A program made the position numbers and the translations under genes. The notes under the pieces are model-generated. The model made no database searches. It was given only the letters and a program-made list of their open reading frames with translations, and had not been told where the DNA came from. Below, piece by piece: positions 54,499 through 63,314 of a stretch of DNA of 64,000 nt (positions within the stretch are counted from its first letter, which is position 1; each line of letters starts with the position of its first letter). The stretch is from the NCBI RefSeq assembly GCF_003173775.1, contig NZ_CP029552.1, positions 4,777,001-4,841,000 of the forward strand. The letters run 5' to 3'. This DNA is from Methylobacterium sp. 17Sr1-1 (GTDB lineage Bacteria; Pseudomonadota; Alphaproteobacteria; Rhizobiales; Beijerinckiaceae).

Positions 54499-55266
54499 CT
54501 ACAGCGTCGCCAGCACACCCCCGTCCACGTACAGAATCTGCCCGTTGACGAAATCCGAGGCCGACGATGCCAGGAAGATCGCCGCGCCTTGCAGCTCCTC
54601 CACCCGGCCCCAGCGCCCGGCAGGGGTGCGGTTCTTCAGCCAGGCGTCGAATTCCGGGTTCTCGATCAGCGCCTGGTTCAGCGGCGTGGCGAAGTAGCCC
54701 GGGCCGATGCCGTTCACCTGCAGGCCGTGGCGGGCCCAGTCGGTGCACATGCCCTTGGTCAGGTTCTTCACCGCGCCCTTCGAGGCGGTGTAGGGGGCGA
54801 TCGAGTAGCGCGCCGCCTCGCTCTGGAGGCTGGCGATGTTGATGATCTTGCCGCGCTTGCGCGAGATCATGTGCCGGGCCACCGCCTGGCCGACGTAGAA
54901 CACGCTGTCGAGGTTGATCCGCATCAGCTCGTGCCAGGTCTCGACGGAGTAATCCTCGAGCGGCCCGCGGCGCTGGATGCCGGCATTGTTGACGAGAATG
55001 TCGATCGCGCCGATCTCGGCCTCGATCCGGTCGATACCGGCCTTCACGGCGGCAGCGTCCGACACGTCGAAGGCCGCCGCCTCGGCCGTGAGGCCCTCCT
55101 TGCGCAATTCGGCCACCGCGCCGTCGAGCTTTCCCGCGTCGCGGCCGTTGAGCACGATCGCCGCTCCGGCGCGGCCGAGGCCGAGCGCGAGAGACAGGCC
55201 GATGCCCTGGCTGGAGCCGGTCACCAGGGCCCGTCGGCCCGACAGATCGAACAAGGCGGTCGACAC
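54499..55266 (-). CDS. idnO: Gluconate 5-dehydrogenase (SDR)
   Basis: 255 residues. The Rossmann motif TGSSQGIG is at about 16-23, NNAG near 93, and the catalytic Ser146, Tyr159 and Lys163 in NIASLQSEAARYSIAPYTASKG. KNLTKGMCTDWARHGLQVNGIGPGYF is typical of gluconate 5-dehydrogenases (IdnO/Gno), which interconvert 5-ketogluconate and gluconate. The GTG at 55266 has GAGGAGG upstream. Divergent idnD and lacI complete a gluconate/idonate module. Confidence 0.9.
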   Translation of the reverse strand: MSTALFDLSGRRALVTGSSQGIGLSLALGLGRAGAAIVLNGRDAGKLDGAVAELRKEGLTAEAAAFDVSDAAAVKAGIDRIEAEIGAIDILVNNAGIQRRGPLEDYSVETWHELMRINLDSVFYVGQAVARHMISRKRGKIINIASLQSEAARYSIAPYTASKGAVKNLTKGMCTDWARHGLQVNGIGPGYFATPLNQALIENPEFDAWLKNRTPAGRWGRVEELQGAAIFLASSASDFVNGQILYVDGGVLATL

Positions 55267-55350
55267 GAGACGCTTCCTCCTCTGGAGCGCCCCGGTCCCG
55301 GCGGCCGGCGAGGCCGCTCCCGCGATTGCGCTTGTGCCGGAAGGGAAGCA

Positions 55351-55364
55351 TGGTACCGGTACCA
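55351..55364. promoter_or_regulatory. GntR/IdnR-type operator
   Basis: TGGTACCGGTACCA is a perfect 14-bp palindrome in the idnO-idnD divergent region. It closely resembles the LacI-family GntR/IdnR operator of enterobacteria (ATGTTACC-type arms around a central CG). The LacI gene lies in the same module. Confidence 0.72.
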
Positions 55365-55431
55365 GCGCAAGCGGCATCTCGGCGCGAGAATCGCGCCGGT
55401 CCAGACGCCGCACCGGGAGGAGACCTGACGC

Positions 55432-56472
55432 ATGACGCTCGCCGCGCGCATCCACGCCGCCAAGGACCTGCGGGTCGAGGCGATCTCGCTCCGCGAGCCG
55501 GCGGCCGACGAGGTCGTGGTCGCGCTCGGCGCGGGCGGCATCTGCGGATCGGACCTGTCCTATTACGGCAAGGGCCGGGTCGGCGACTTCAGCTTGCGCG
55601 AGCCGATGGTGCTCGGCCACGAGGTCGCCGGCACGGTGGAGCGGGTCGGCGCGGCCGTCACCGGCGTCAAGCCCGGCGACCGGGTCGCGGTCGATCCGAG
55701 CCGGCCCTGCCTCGCCTGCGACTATTGCCGCGCCGGCCGCTCGAACCTGTGCCGCAACATGCGCTTCTTCGGCTCGGCGGCGATCTACCCGCACGTCCAG
55801 GGCGGCTTCAGCGAGCACTTCCTCGCCCGGGCCGACCAGTGCGTGGCGATCCCCGACTCCATGCCGATGCGGGTCGCGGCCTGCGGCGAGCCGCTGGCGG
55901 TGTCGCTGCACGGGATCCGGCGGGCGGGCGAGCTGCTCGGCCGCCACGTCCTCATCGCCGGGACCGGGCCGATCGGCCTGCTGTGCCTGATGGCCGCGAA
56001 GCTCGCCGGCGCCCGTCGGATCGTCTGCACCGACCTCGCCGACGCGCCGCTCGCCATCGCCCGGGAGATCGGCGCGGCCGAGACCATCAATGTCGGGACC
56101 GAGCCGGAGCGGCTCTCGGCCTACGAGGCCGACAAGGGCACCTTCGACGTCGCGCTGGAGGCGACCGGCTCGCCCGCGGCCCTCGCCTCGCTGTTCCGGG
56201 TGGTGCGGCCCGGAGGCCGGGTGGTGCAGCTCGGCATGATGCCGCCCGGCGACGTGCCGGTGCCGGCCAACATGCTGATGGCGCGCGAGATCGACTTCGT
56301 CGGCGCGTTCCGCTTCCACGAGGAGTACCGCACCGCCATCGCGCTGCTCGCCGCCGGCCGGATCGATGTCGGGCCGATCCTCTCGGCCGAGATGCCGATG
56401 AGCCGGGCCGACGAGGCCTTCGCGCTCGCCGCCGATCGCAGCCGGGCGATCAAGGTCCATCTCGCCTTCTAG
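55432..56472 (+). CDS. idnD: L-idonate 5-dehydrogenase (zinc MDR)
   Basis: 346 residues. The catalytic zinc ligand Cys38 (GGICGSDLSYY) and His63-Glu64 (VLGHEVAG) are present, as are the four structural-zinc cysteines 93, 96, 99 and 107 (RPCLACDYCRAGRSNLC). The NAD(P) motif is in IAGTGPIGLLCLMAAKLAGA. The pattern fits IdnD, which oxidises L-idonate to 5-ketogluconate for IdnO. The start ATG follows GGGAGGAGACCTGACGC. The regulator gene follows after 8 bp. Confidence 0.92.
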   Translation: MTLAARIHAAKDLRVEAISLREPAADEVVVALGAGGICGSDLSYYGKGRVGDFSLREPMVLGHEVAGTVERVGAAVTGVKPGDRVAVDPSRPCLACDYCRAGRSNLCRNMRFFGSAAIYPHVQGGFSEHFLARADQCVAIPDSMPMRVAACGEPLAVSLHGIRRAGELLGRHVLIAGTGPIGLLCLMAAKLAGARRIVCTDLADAPLAIAREIGAAETINVGTEPERLSAYEADKGTFDVALEATGSPAALASLFRVVRPGGRVVQLGMMPPGDVPVPANMLMAREIDFVGAFRFHEEYRTAIALLAAGRIDVGPILSAEMPMSRADEAFALAADRSRAIKVHLAF

Positions 56473-56480
56473 GGCTTACG

Positions 56481-57515
56481 GTGGCCGAGGACCGGGCGCC
56501 GCCCCGCCGGGCGCCGACGATGCGCGACGTGTCGCGCCTCGCCGGCGTCTCGCCGATGACGGTCTCGCGCACCCTCGCCGAGCCGGGTCTCGTCTCGGAG
56601 GAGGCGCGGGCGCGGGTGCTCGCGGCGGTGGACCGGCTCGGCTACGTGCCGGATCGGGGGGCGGGGGGCCTGTCGTCGCGGCGCACCGGCTTCGTCGCCC
56701 TGATCGTCCCGACGCTGACCAACCCGAACTTCGCCGACACCGCCGCCGGCCTCACGGCGGCGATGCGCCCGCGCGGCTACCAGCCCCTGATCGGGGTCAC
56801 CGGCTACTCGCTGGCCGAGGAGGAGGTCGTGCTGCGCGCGATGCTGTCGCGCCGCCCGGACGCGATCGTCGTGGCGGGCATGCGGCACTCTCCCGCCGCG
56901 CGCGATCTGCTCGCCCGCGCCGGCGTGCCGGTGGTGGAGATCTGGGACCGGCCCGAGATGCCGATCGACCGGGCGGTGGGTTTCTCCAACTACGAGGCCG
57001 GCCGGCTCGCCGCGCAGACCCTGATCGGCCTCGGCGCCACCCGCATCGCCGGGCTCGGGCCGGAGCGGACCGGCGAGGTCCGGGATTTTCGGGGCGAGGA
57101 GCGCCTGCGCGGCCTGCGCGACGGCCTCCGGCAGGCCGGCCTGCCGGACGACCTGATCCTGCATCACGGACGGGCGGCGGGCGCCTTCGCGCAGGGGGCC
57201 GAGGCGATGGCCGAACTTCTGGCCCGCGGCGGCGCGCAGGCGGTCTTCCTCGTCTCCGACATCTCGGCCTTCGGCGCCCTGATGGAGTGCCAGCGCCGCG
57301 GCCTGCGCGTGCCGCAGGACGTCCGGATCCTCGGCTTCGGCGACTTCGAGATCGGCCGCCAATGCGTACCGCCCCTCTCCACCATCGCGGTCGACCCGGT
57401 CGGGATCGGGCGACGGACCGGCGAGCTGCTGCTCGGGCTCATCGACGGGGAGGCGGCCGCACCGGTGGTGGTCGATCTGGGATTTCGCCTCGTTCTGCGG
57501 GAGAGCACCGGTTAG
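56481..57515 (+). CDS. LacI family repressor of the gluconate/idonate genes
   Basis: 344 residues. The N-terminal LacI helix-turn-helix (MRDVSRLAGVSPMTVSRTL) and hinge (GYVPDRGAGGLSSRRTGF) precede a periplasmic-binding-like effector domain (about 75-340) with ALIVPTLTNPNFADTAAGL. The sequence resembles GntR/IdnR. Starts are possible at the GTG at 56481 or the ATG at 56520 (331 residues); the GTG is 8 bp after idnD. The likely operator is the palindrome at 55351. Confidence 0.92.
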   Translation: MAEDRAPPRRAPTMRDVSRLAGVSPMTVSRTLAEPGLVSEEARARVLAAVDRLGYVPDRGAGGLSSRRTGFVALIVPTLTNPNFADTAAGLTAAMRPRGYQPLIGVTGYSLAEEEVVLRAMLSRRPDAIVVAGMRHSPAARDLLARAGVPVVEIWDRPEMPIDRAVGFSNYEAGRLAAQTLIGLGATRIAGLGPERTGEVRDFRGEERLRGLRDGLRQAGLPDDLILHHGRAAGAFAQGAEAMAELLARGGAQAVFLVSDISAFGALMECQRRGLRVPQDVRILGFGDFEIGRQCVPPLSTIAVDPVGIGRRTGELLLGLIDGEAAAPVVVDLGFRLVLRESTG

Positions 57516-57527
57516 AGCCTTGTGCCG

Positions 57528-57743
57528 TCAGGCCAGACGCGGCTCCGGACCCTGGCGCGACCGCAGCACCGGAGCTACGGCCTCGTGCTCCTCCTCGTCC
57601 CGGGCGACGCGCACCGCCTGCGGCAGCTCGACCAGCGGGAACAGGTCCTGCAGCCCGCGCGAGACGCCCGTGAGGACCGGGGCGAAGGGGCCGGAGAGCG
57701 GGGAGGGGGCCGCGTCGGCCTTGACGAATCGGGAGCTGGACAT
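57528..57743 (-). CDS. Hypothetical small protein
   Basis: 71 residues from an ATG at 57743 (MSSSRFVKADAAPSPLSGPF). No helix-turn-helix, signal or membrane segment stands out; the C-terminal half is charged (ARDEEEHEAV). It is convergent with the LacI gene by 12 bp. No strong ribosome-binding site is seen, so it may be spurious. Confidence 0.4.
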   Translation of the reverse strand: MSSSRFVKADAAPSPLSGPFAPVLTGVSRGLQDLFPLVELPQAVRVARDEEEHEAVAPVLRSRQGPEPRLA

Positions 57744-57923
57744 GTGGCGGTGCAAACCTCGGAGTCAGCGTCAACGCGCTGCACCATGATTTGGTTCACG
57801 GCCTGCGTGCAGATGATCCCCCGGCCCGCGCATCGGTGCGGGAGAGCAACATAGGCTGTCGTGCCGCGGCGGGACCCTCCCTTAGGTTCGGGGCAGGACC
57901 CCGCGCGGGAGCGACCCGTCACG

Positions 57924-59072
57924 ATGCTCACCCGGCCCTTCGGAGACTCCACCGCCTGGCGCGCCGCCGTCCTGCTCGGGCTCTTCAGCAGCACCTTCTC
58001 GACCCTGGTGAGCCAGTTGACCGCCGCTCGCATCGGCCGCGACGCGGCGGTCGACTGGATGGCGGTCGCGGCGATTCCGCTGCGCGACGCCGCGCTCTCG
58101 CCCGAGCCGGGCTGGCCGGTCATCGCGGCCGGCATCCTGTTTCACCAATGGGCGGATGTCTCCTGGGCGCTGGTGTTCTTCGGGCTCCTCGGCCGTTGGA
58201 CGGCGGGATTGTCGCCCGCCACCCTGCTGGTCCTGTGCGGGCCCTGGGCGCTCCTGACCTCGTCGCTCGAATGGTTCGTGCTGGTGCCGTTGCTGCCGTT
58301 CCGCCAGCCGCTCTTCACCCTCGAGCAGCCCTACTGGATCGGCTTCCTCGTCCACCTGACCTCGGCCTCGCTCTACCCGCTGTTCCCGGCCCTGCGCGAC
58401 TGGATCGCCGGCCGGTCCTCGCCGCACCGGCGCTTCGCGGAGGTGTGGGCCGGCCTCGCCGCGGCGGGAGCCTCCGGACTCGGCCTCCTGGCGCTCCTCG
58501 GCTGGCTCGGTTGGGAGGTGCCGCATCTCGGCGACGCGACCTTCGACCAGGCCTACCTGCGGCGGATGAGCGACCACCACGCGCAGGGTGCGCAGCTCGC
58601 GGCTCTCGCCGTGGCGAAGGCCGAGGATCCGCACCTGCGGGCGCTGGCCGGGCTGATGGAGGCGGCGCAGAACGGCGAGATCGCCGTGATGTCGCAATGG
58701 TGGGATAGCTGGTTTCCGGCGCTCTCGGCCCTCTGCACGCCGCAGGAGCGCGAGGCGATGCCCGGGCGGGCGCGTCCCGACGAGATCGAGACTTTGCGCC
58801 GGGCCGAGGGGCGCGCCTTCGACGCGCTGTTCGTCGCCCTGATAAGCCGCCACCACGCCGGCGCGGCGCAGATGGCCGACGAGGCCCTGGGCCGGGCCGG
58901 AGATCCTCGGGTGCGCCTCCTCTCCCACGCCATCCGCCACCAGCAGCGCGGCGAGATCGACCTGATGCGCGGGACGCGGGATCTCGCGGCGGTCGCGGCG
59001 GCGGCCCGCAACCTTCTCCTGCCCTTCGGACACGTGACGGCGGACCGCGCCCTCGACCGGGCCGGGCCGTGA
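57924..59072 (+). CDS. Membrane protein with C-terminal DUF305 domain
   Basis: 382 residues. The N-terminal half has about four helices (about 12-32, 65-85, 95-120, 170-195). The C-terminal half is a DUF305 ferritin-like domain (about 205-370) with the paired histidine motifs FDQAYLRRMSDHHAQGAQLA and ALISRHHAGAAQMADEAL. DUF305 proteins are often found near copper or other metal genes and may bind metal; none is adjacent here. Most DUF305 proteins are short and periplasmic, so this fusion is unusual. The start is taken at the ATG at 57924. Confidence 0.8.
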   Translation: MLTRPFGDSTAWRAAVLLGLFSSTFSTLVSQLTAARIGRDAAVDWMAVAAIPLRDAALSPEPGWPVIAAGILFHQWADVSWALVFFGLLGRWTAGLSPATLLVLCGPWALLTSSLEWFVLVPLLPFRQPLFTLEQPYWIGFLVHLTSASLYPLFPALRDWIAGRSSPHRRFAEVWAGLAAAGASGLGLLALLGWLGWEVPHLGDATFDQAYLRRMSDHHAQGAQLAALAVAKAEDPHLRALAGLMEAAQNGEIAVMSQWWDSWFPALSALCTPQEREAMPGRARPDEIETLRRAEGRAFDALFVALISRHHAGAAQMADEALGRAGDPRVRLLSHAIRHQQRGEIDLMRGTRDLAAVAAAARNLLLPFGHVTADRALDRAGP

Positions 59073-59081
59073 AGGGCCCGC

Positions 59082-59879
59082 TCACCCCCGCGCCGTCGGG
59101 GCGATCAGCGTCTCGGTCGCGCCGGCCGGGTCCATGCCGATGCGGCCCCAGCCCGGCAGCTTCAGGGCCGGGCGGCGCAGGTCGAGCCCCGCCACCGTGC
59201 CGAGCACGTTCAGCTCGATCCCCTCGACCCAGCCGAGGGTGAGGCCGAGATAGCCCCGCGCCGAGAGCTGCACCCCGGTGCGGCTCGGCGTCCAGGCGAC
59301 CAGGTTCTCCGAAAAGTCCTTGCCCAGAGCCGTCGGCGGCAGCGCCACGGCAAGGTCCGGCACCGCCCGCAGCACGTGGGCCACGAAGGTGTTGGAGTTC
59401 GGCCCCGGCCAGGCGTTGTAGCTGCCGGCCTTCGCGTAGGGATAGGCCGCGACCGCCGCGCGGATGGCCGGCACGGCGCGCGCCGCCGCCTCGCCGTCGA
59501 GGGCGAGCACCACCTGCGGCGGGTTGCCGAACCAGCGCGCGTCGGCGGCGTAGGCATCGGTCCGCACCGGCAGGCCCCAGCCGACCACGTCGTAGCGGGT
59601 GTAGCGCGGGGCGCCGGCCTCCTTGACGACGATCCAGGTGTGATGGGCGAAGATGCCCCGCCAGCGCCCGACCCGGGCGGCGTAGATCCGCACGATCGCC
59701 TCCGGCGCCGCGGCGGCGGCGGGCAGCAGCCGGGCGCTCGACCAGTCGGCGGTGGACCAGTCGGGGGCGAGGTCGTCGCGGCTCCACCACCACAGGGCAT
59801 GGGCGGCGAGCGGCAGCAGGAACAGGAGAACGAGCGCGAGCACGAGCGTGCGCGCCAGCCAGGCCAGGGCGAGAAGCAT
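59082..59879 (-). CDS. DUF3750 family protein
   Basis: 265 residues from an ATG at 59879; a GTG at 59948 is an alternative 23 codons upstream. A hydrophobic N-terminal segment (LLALAWLARTLVLALVLLFL) is a membrane anchor or signal. The rest contains GIFAHHTWIVVKEAGAPRYTRYDVVGWG and YNAWPGPNSNTFVAHVL, which mark the DUF3750 group, with histidine/cysteine-protease-like NlpC features suspected but not proven. The function is unknown. Convergent with the DUF305 gene and divergent from the DUF533 gene. Confidence 0.8.
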   Translation of the reverse strand: MLLALAWLARTLVLALVLLFLLPLAAHALWWWSRDDLAPDWSTADWSSARLLPAAAAAPEAIVRIYAARVGRWRGIFAHHTWIVVKEAGAPRYTRYDVVGWGLPVRTDAYAADARWFGNPPQVVLALDGEAAARAVPAIRAAVAAYPYAKAGSYNAWPGPNSNTFVAHVLRAVPDLAVALPPTALGKDFSENLVAWTPSRTGVQLSARGYLGLTLGWVEGIELNVLGTVAGLDLRRPALKLPGWGRIGMDPAGATETLIAPTARG

Positions 59880-60016
59880 GACCGGGGAGATGGCGTGTCG
59901 AGCCTGGCGGCGCAACGGCCGCGGCGATCGATCCGTCCTGTAGCGCACCCTCCGGCGAACCGGAGCAGCACGAAACCGTTGTCGGCAAAGATCTGTGAGT
60001 GCGACGGGAGAGCGCG

Positions 60017-60574
60017 ATGGCCGAGGTGAAACGGGTGCTGGACGCCCTGGTGCGCAGTCGCCGCGGCGGGCTCGCTGCGTCCGCGGCCCTCGGCGGGCTG
60101 GCGCTGATCGCCGGGCTCGCCCTGCGGGCGACGCAGTCGGAGGCGCCGGCCGGCAAGTCGGCGGCCAAGTCGGCGGCCAAGTCGGAAGCGACGCCGTCCG
60201 GCACGCCCTTCGAGGCCGGTACGCTCAGCGACGACGAGGCGACGCTCTGCCTGCGCATCATGGTGGCGGCCTCGGCCGCCGACGGGGTGATCGACGCCCG
60301 CGAGCGCGAGCGGCTCGACGCGGCGGTGGCCGAATCCGGCCTCGACCTCGCCGGCCGGCAATGGCTCGCCCGCGAATTGGAGGATCCGGCGACGATCGAC
60401 GAGATCGCCGACCGGGTGCGGGATCCGGAGGCCGGCGCCCGGGTCTACGCCGCCGCCCGCCTCGCCATCGATCCCGACACGATGCAGGAGCGCTCCTTCC
60501 TGCGCATGCTGGCCGAGGCCCTCGACCTCGACGAGGCGGCGGTGGCCCGGGTCGAATCCGGCCTTCCGGCCTGA
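60017..60574 (+). CDS. DUF533 family protein (YebE-like)
   Basis: 185 residues. A short N-terminal region with one helix (about 19-38) and an Ala/Lys/Ser linker with a small AAKS repeat is followed by a TerB-like helical domain (about 78-175: LCLRIMVAASAADGVIDARERE, ...ERSFLRMLAEALDLDE). YebE is an inner-membrane protein of unknown role induced by envelope stress in enterobacteria. It opens a three-gene run with DUF1206 and DUF3237 genes, 11 bp apart from the next gene. Confidence 0.85.
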   Translation: MAEVKRVLDALVRSRRGGLAASAALGGLALIAGLALRATQSEAPAGKSAAKSAAKSEATPSGTPFEAGTLSDDEATLCLRIMVAASAADGVIDARERERLDAAVAESGLDLAGRQWLARELEDPATIDEIADRVRDPEAGARVYAAARLAIDPDTMQERSFLRMLAEALDLDEAAVARVESGLPA

Positions 60575-60585
60575 GGGGAACCGCC

Positions 60586-61443
60586 ATGCGCCGAGGTCTC
60601 GCGCCTTCCCGCGGCCGGCAAGCCCTCGAACTGCTCGCCCGCCTCGGCTACGGCGCCCGCGGCGTGACCTACTGCCTCGTCGGCGGCCTCGCGGTGCTGG
60701 CGGCGATCGGCGTCGGCGGCCAGACCGGGGGCAGCCGCAGCGCGCTCCTGATCCTGCTGGAGCGGCCCTTCGGCTGGATCCTGCTCGGGATCGTGGCGTT
60801 CGGGCTCGCCGCCTTCGCGCTCTGGCGGGTGGTCGAGGCGCTCACCGACGCCGACGGCTACGGCCGCTCGGCCAAGGGGCTGGCGACCCGGGCCGGCCAC
60901 CTCGTCAGCGGCTTCACCTATGGCGGCCTCGGCGCCTCGATGATGCTGGCGGCCCTCGGGCGCGGCACGGCGCGCCAGGCCGAGGACCAGGGGGCGCGGG
61001 ACTGGACCGCCTGGCTGCTGCAGCAGCCCTTCGGCCAGTGGCTCGTCGGCGCGGTCGGGCTCGTCGTCATTGGCGCCGGCCTCGCCTTCGCGTGGAAGGC
61101 CTGGAAGGGCGACGTGTGCAAGCGCCTCTCCGTGCCCCACGACGCCCGCGACTGGGTGCGCCATGTCGGCCGCTTCGGCTACGCCGCCCGGGCGCTCACC
61201 TTCGGGTTGATCGGCGGCTTCCTGATCGCCGCGGCGCTCGCCAGCCGGTCGAGCGAGGTCAAGGGCCTCGGCGGCGCCCTCCAGGCCTTGCGGGGCGAGC
61301 CCTACGGCTGGGTGCTGCTCGGCCTGACCGCGGCGGGTCTCGCCGCCTTCGGGGTGTTCGGCCTCGTCCAGGCCCGCTACCGCCGCATCGACCCGCCGGA
61401 CCTCGACGCGGCGCGCCGGGCGGTGGAGGATATCGCCCGATAA
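60586..61443 (+). CDS. DUF1206 family membrane protein
   Basis: 285 residues with about six transmembrane helices arranged as three DUF1206 repeats. Each has an (L/F)GYxARx(V/L)(T)(Y/F) opening (about residues 20, 105 and 205) and a closing FGxxLLGLxAxGLAAFxxF segment. The function is unknown. It is probably co-transcribed with the DUF533 gene (12 bp upstream) and the DUF3237 gene (17 bp downstream). Confidence 0.88.
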   Translation: MRRGLAPSRGRQALELLARLGYGARGVTYCLVGGLAVLAAIGVGGQTGGSRSALLILLERPFGWILLGIVAFGLAAFALWRVVEALTDADGYGRSAKGLATRAGHLVSGFTYGGLGASMMLAALGRGTARQAEDQGARDWTAWLLQQPFGQWLVGAVGLVVIGAGLAFAWKAWKGDVCKRLSVPHDARDWVRHVGRFGYAARALTFGLIGGFLIAAALASRSSEVKGLGGALQALRGEPYGWVLLGLTAAGLAAFGVFGLVQARYRRIDPPDLDAARRAVEDIAR

Positions 61444-61460
61444 GAATCGGAGGAGACCGC

Positions 61461-61931
61461 ATGGACGCGCCGCTGCCGCTCAGCACCGAGTTCCTGTTCC
61501 GCATGAGCCTCACGGTCGGCGCGCCGCAAGGGATCGGCGCGTCCCGCGGCACCGATCTGCGGGTCGTCCCGGTCACCGGCGGCACCGTCTCGGGGCCCCG
61601 GCTCTCAGGCGACGTGCTGCCCGGCCCGGCCGGCGACTGGCTGCGGGTCGAGCCCCACGGCACCACCCATCTCGACGTGCGCCTGACTTTTCGGGCGGGC
61701 GGCGGTGCCCTGGTCTATTGCCAGTATACCGGCCTGCGCGCCGGCCCGCCCGAGGTGCTGGCCCGCCTCGGCCGCGGTGAGGCGGTGGCGCCGGAGGAGT
61801 ATTACTTCCGCACGTCGCTCCGCTTCGAGACCGGGGCGGCAGACCTCGCCTGGCTCAACCGGGTGGTGGCCGTGGGCGTGGGGCAGCGGCTGCCGGAGGG
61901 GCCGGTTTATGATGTGTATGGGGTGATGTGA
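61461..61931 (+). CDS. DUF3237 family protein
   Basis: 156 residues, all one beta-barrel-like DUF3237 domain: GTDLRVVPVTGGTVSGPRLSGDVLPGPAGDW, then LVYCQYTGLRAGPPEVL, EEYYFRTSLRFETG and LNRVVAVGVGQRLPEG. GGAGGAGACCGC precedes the ATG. The function is unknown. It ends the DUF533-DUF1206-DUF3237 run. Confidence 0.88.
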   Translation: MDAPLPLSTEFLFRMSLTVGAPQGIGASRGTDLRVVPVTGGTVSGPRLSGDVLPGPAGDWLRVEPHGTTHLDVRLTFRAGGGALVYCQYTGLRAGPPEVLARLGRGEAVAPEEYYFRTSLRFETGAADLAWLNRVVAVGVGQRLPEGPVYDVYGVM

Positions 61932-61952
61932 GGCGGCTTCGATACGCGCCGT

Positions 61953-61992
61953 GTCATCCCGGGGCTCGCCGGAGGCGAGAACCCGGGATGAC
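61953..61992. repeat. Palindromic repeat, family A copy
   Basis: GTCATCCCGGG (61953-61963) and CCCGGGATGAC (61982-61992) form a perfect 11-bp inverted pair between the convergent DUF3237 and aminotransferase genes. Confidence 0.78.
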
Positions 61993-62037
61993 GATGGAGG
62001 ATGGCAGCAGTGCCGGTAAAAACGGGCGGGCCGCCGC

Positions 62038-63216
62038 TCAGCGCCGGTTCCCCTCCAGAAAAACCCCGATCCGCTCCAGCGCCCGGGAAATGTTCTCCGC
62101 CGAGTTGGCGTAGGACAGGCGCAGGTAGCCCTCGCCGTGGATTCCGAAATCCGGTCCGCCGATCGTCGCGACGCCGGCCTCCTCCAGGAGCGCCGAGGCG
62201 AGGGCCTTGGCCTTCCAGCCGGTCTCGGCGATGTTCGGGAAAGCGTAGAAGGCGCCCTTCGGGGTGATGCAGGAGACGCCCGGAAGACGGTTCAGCCCCT
62301 CGACCACCAGGAGGCGGCGGCGGTCGAACTCGGCCATCATCGCGGCGACGCAATCCTGCGGCCCGTCGAGGGCGGCGATGCCCGCCCACTGCGTCGCGGC
62401 GTTGACGCAGGAGAACGAGTTCACCGCGAGCTTGCGGGCGGCGTCGTAGAGCGGTGCCGGCCAGACCGACCAGCCGAGGCGCCAGCCGGTCATCGCGTAA
62501 GTCTTCGAGGCGCCGTCGAGGTAGATCAGCCGGTCGCGGATCTCCGGATAGGCGAGCAGCGTATGGTGGCGCTCGCCGTCATAGGTCATCGTGCCGTAGA
62601 TCTCGTCCGATAGGATCGTGACGTCGGGATGCTTCGCCAGCCCCGCCACCAATGTGTCGATCTCGGCCTTCGGGGTCACGCCGCCGGTCGGGTTGGCGGG
62701 GGAATTGAGGATCAAGAGGCGCGTGCGCGGCGTGATCAGCCCGAGCGTCTCCTCGGCCGAGAAGGCGAAGCCGTTCTCCTCGCGGATCGGCACCGGCACC
62801 GGCGTCGCGCCGGTGAACTCGATCATCGAGCGGTAGATCGGGAAGCCCGGATCCGGATACAGGATCTCGGCCCCCGGCTCGCCGAACATCAGGATCGCCA
62901 TGAACATGGTGACCTTGCCGCCCGGCACGATCATCACGCTGTCGGGCGAGACCTGGACGCCGAGGCGCCGGTCGAGGTCGCGGGCCACGGCCTCGCGCAA
63001 GGGGAGGATGCCGGTCGCCGGGGTGTAGCCGTGGTGCCCGTCCTGGAGCGCCTTCACCGCCGCCTCGACGACGTGGGGCGGGGTCGGCATGTCGGGCTGG
63101 CCTATGCCGAGATTGATCACGTCGCGGCCGGCCTGGGCGAGGGCCGTGGCGCGGGCGAGCACCGCGAAGGCGTTCTCCTCCCCGATGCGCGAGAAGGCGG
63201 GGACGATGGCGGGCAT
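62038..63216 (-). CDS. Class I/II pyridoxal-phosphate aminotransferase
   Basis: 392 residues. The PLP lysine is Lys238 in YLDGASKTYAMTGWRLGW. Other family features are DVINLGIGQPDMPTPPHVV, HHGYTPATGILPLREAVA, the cofactor Asn in NSPANPTGGV, Asp and Tyr in SDEIYGTMTY, and the Arg in YLRLSYANS that binds the substrate carboxylate. It probably belongs to the aspartate/alanine or 2-aminoadipate type aminotransferases; the substrate is not fixed. Start at the ATG at 63216. Confidence 0.92.
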   Translation of the reverse strand: MPAIVPAFSRIGEENAFAVLARATALAQAGRDVINLGIGQPDMPTPPHVVEAAVKALQDGHHGYTPATGILPLREAVARDLDRRLGVQVSPDSVMIVPGGKVTMFMAILMFGEPGAEILYPDPGFPIYRSMIEFTGATPVPVPIREENGFAFSAEETLGLITPRTRLLILNSPANPTGGVTPKAEIDTLVAGLAKHPDVTILSDEIYGTMTYDGERHHTLLAYPEIRDRLIYLDGASKTYAMTGWRLGWSVWPAPLYDAARKLAVNSFSCVNAATQWAGIAALDGPQDCVAAMMAEFDRRRLLVVEGLNRLPGVSCITPKGAFYAFPNIAETGWKAKALASALLEEAGVATIGGPDFGIHGEGYLRLSYANSAENISRALERIGVFLEGNRR

Positions 63217-63279
63217 GGCGGTCACTCGTTTCCTCGAATGCGGTCGAGGCGGGGCGCCGTCACGCCCCGCCTTGGAGCA

Positions 63280-63314
63280 TTTTTCGACGAAGCGGAAACC
63301 GGTTCGTCGAAAAA
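63280..63314. repeat. Palindromic repeat, family F
   Basis: TTTTTCGACGAA (63280-63291) and its complement TTCGTCGAAAAA (63303-63314) form a perfect 12-bp stem. Similar GAGCATTTTTCGACGAAG(C/T)GG elements are familiar from Methylobacterium-like genomes; this recognition is from memory. A degenerate relative is near 37836. Confidence 0.7.

Noticed and set aside
60156..60190. Short tandem repeat in the DUF533 gene (AAKS units)
   Set aside because: Only two to three units in a linker of an otherwise normal gene; common in Ala/Lys-rich linkers.
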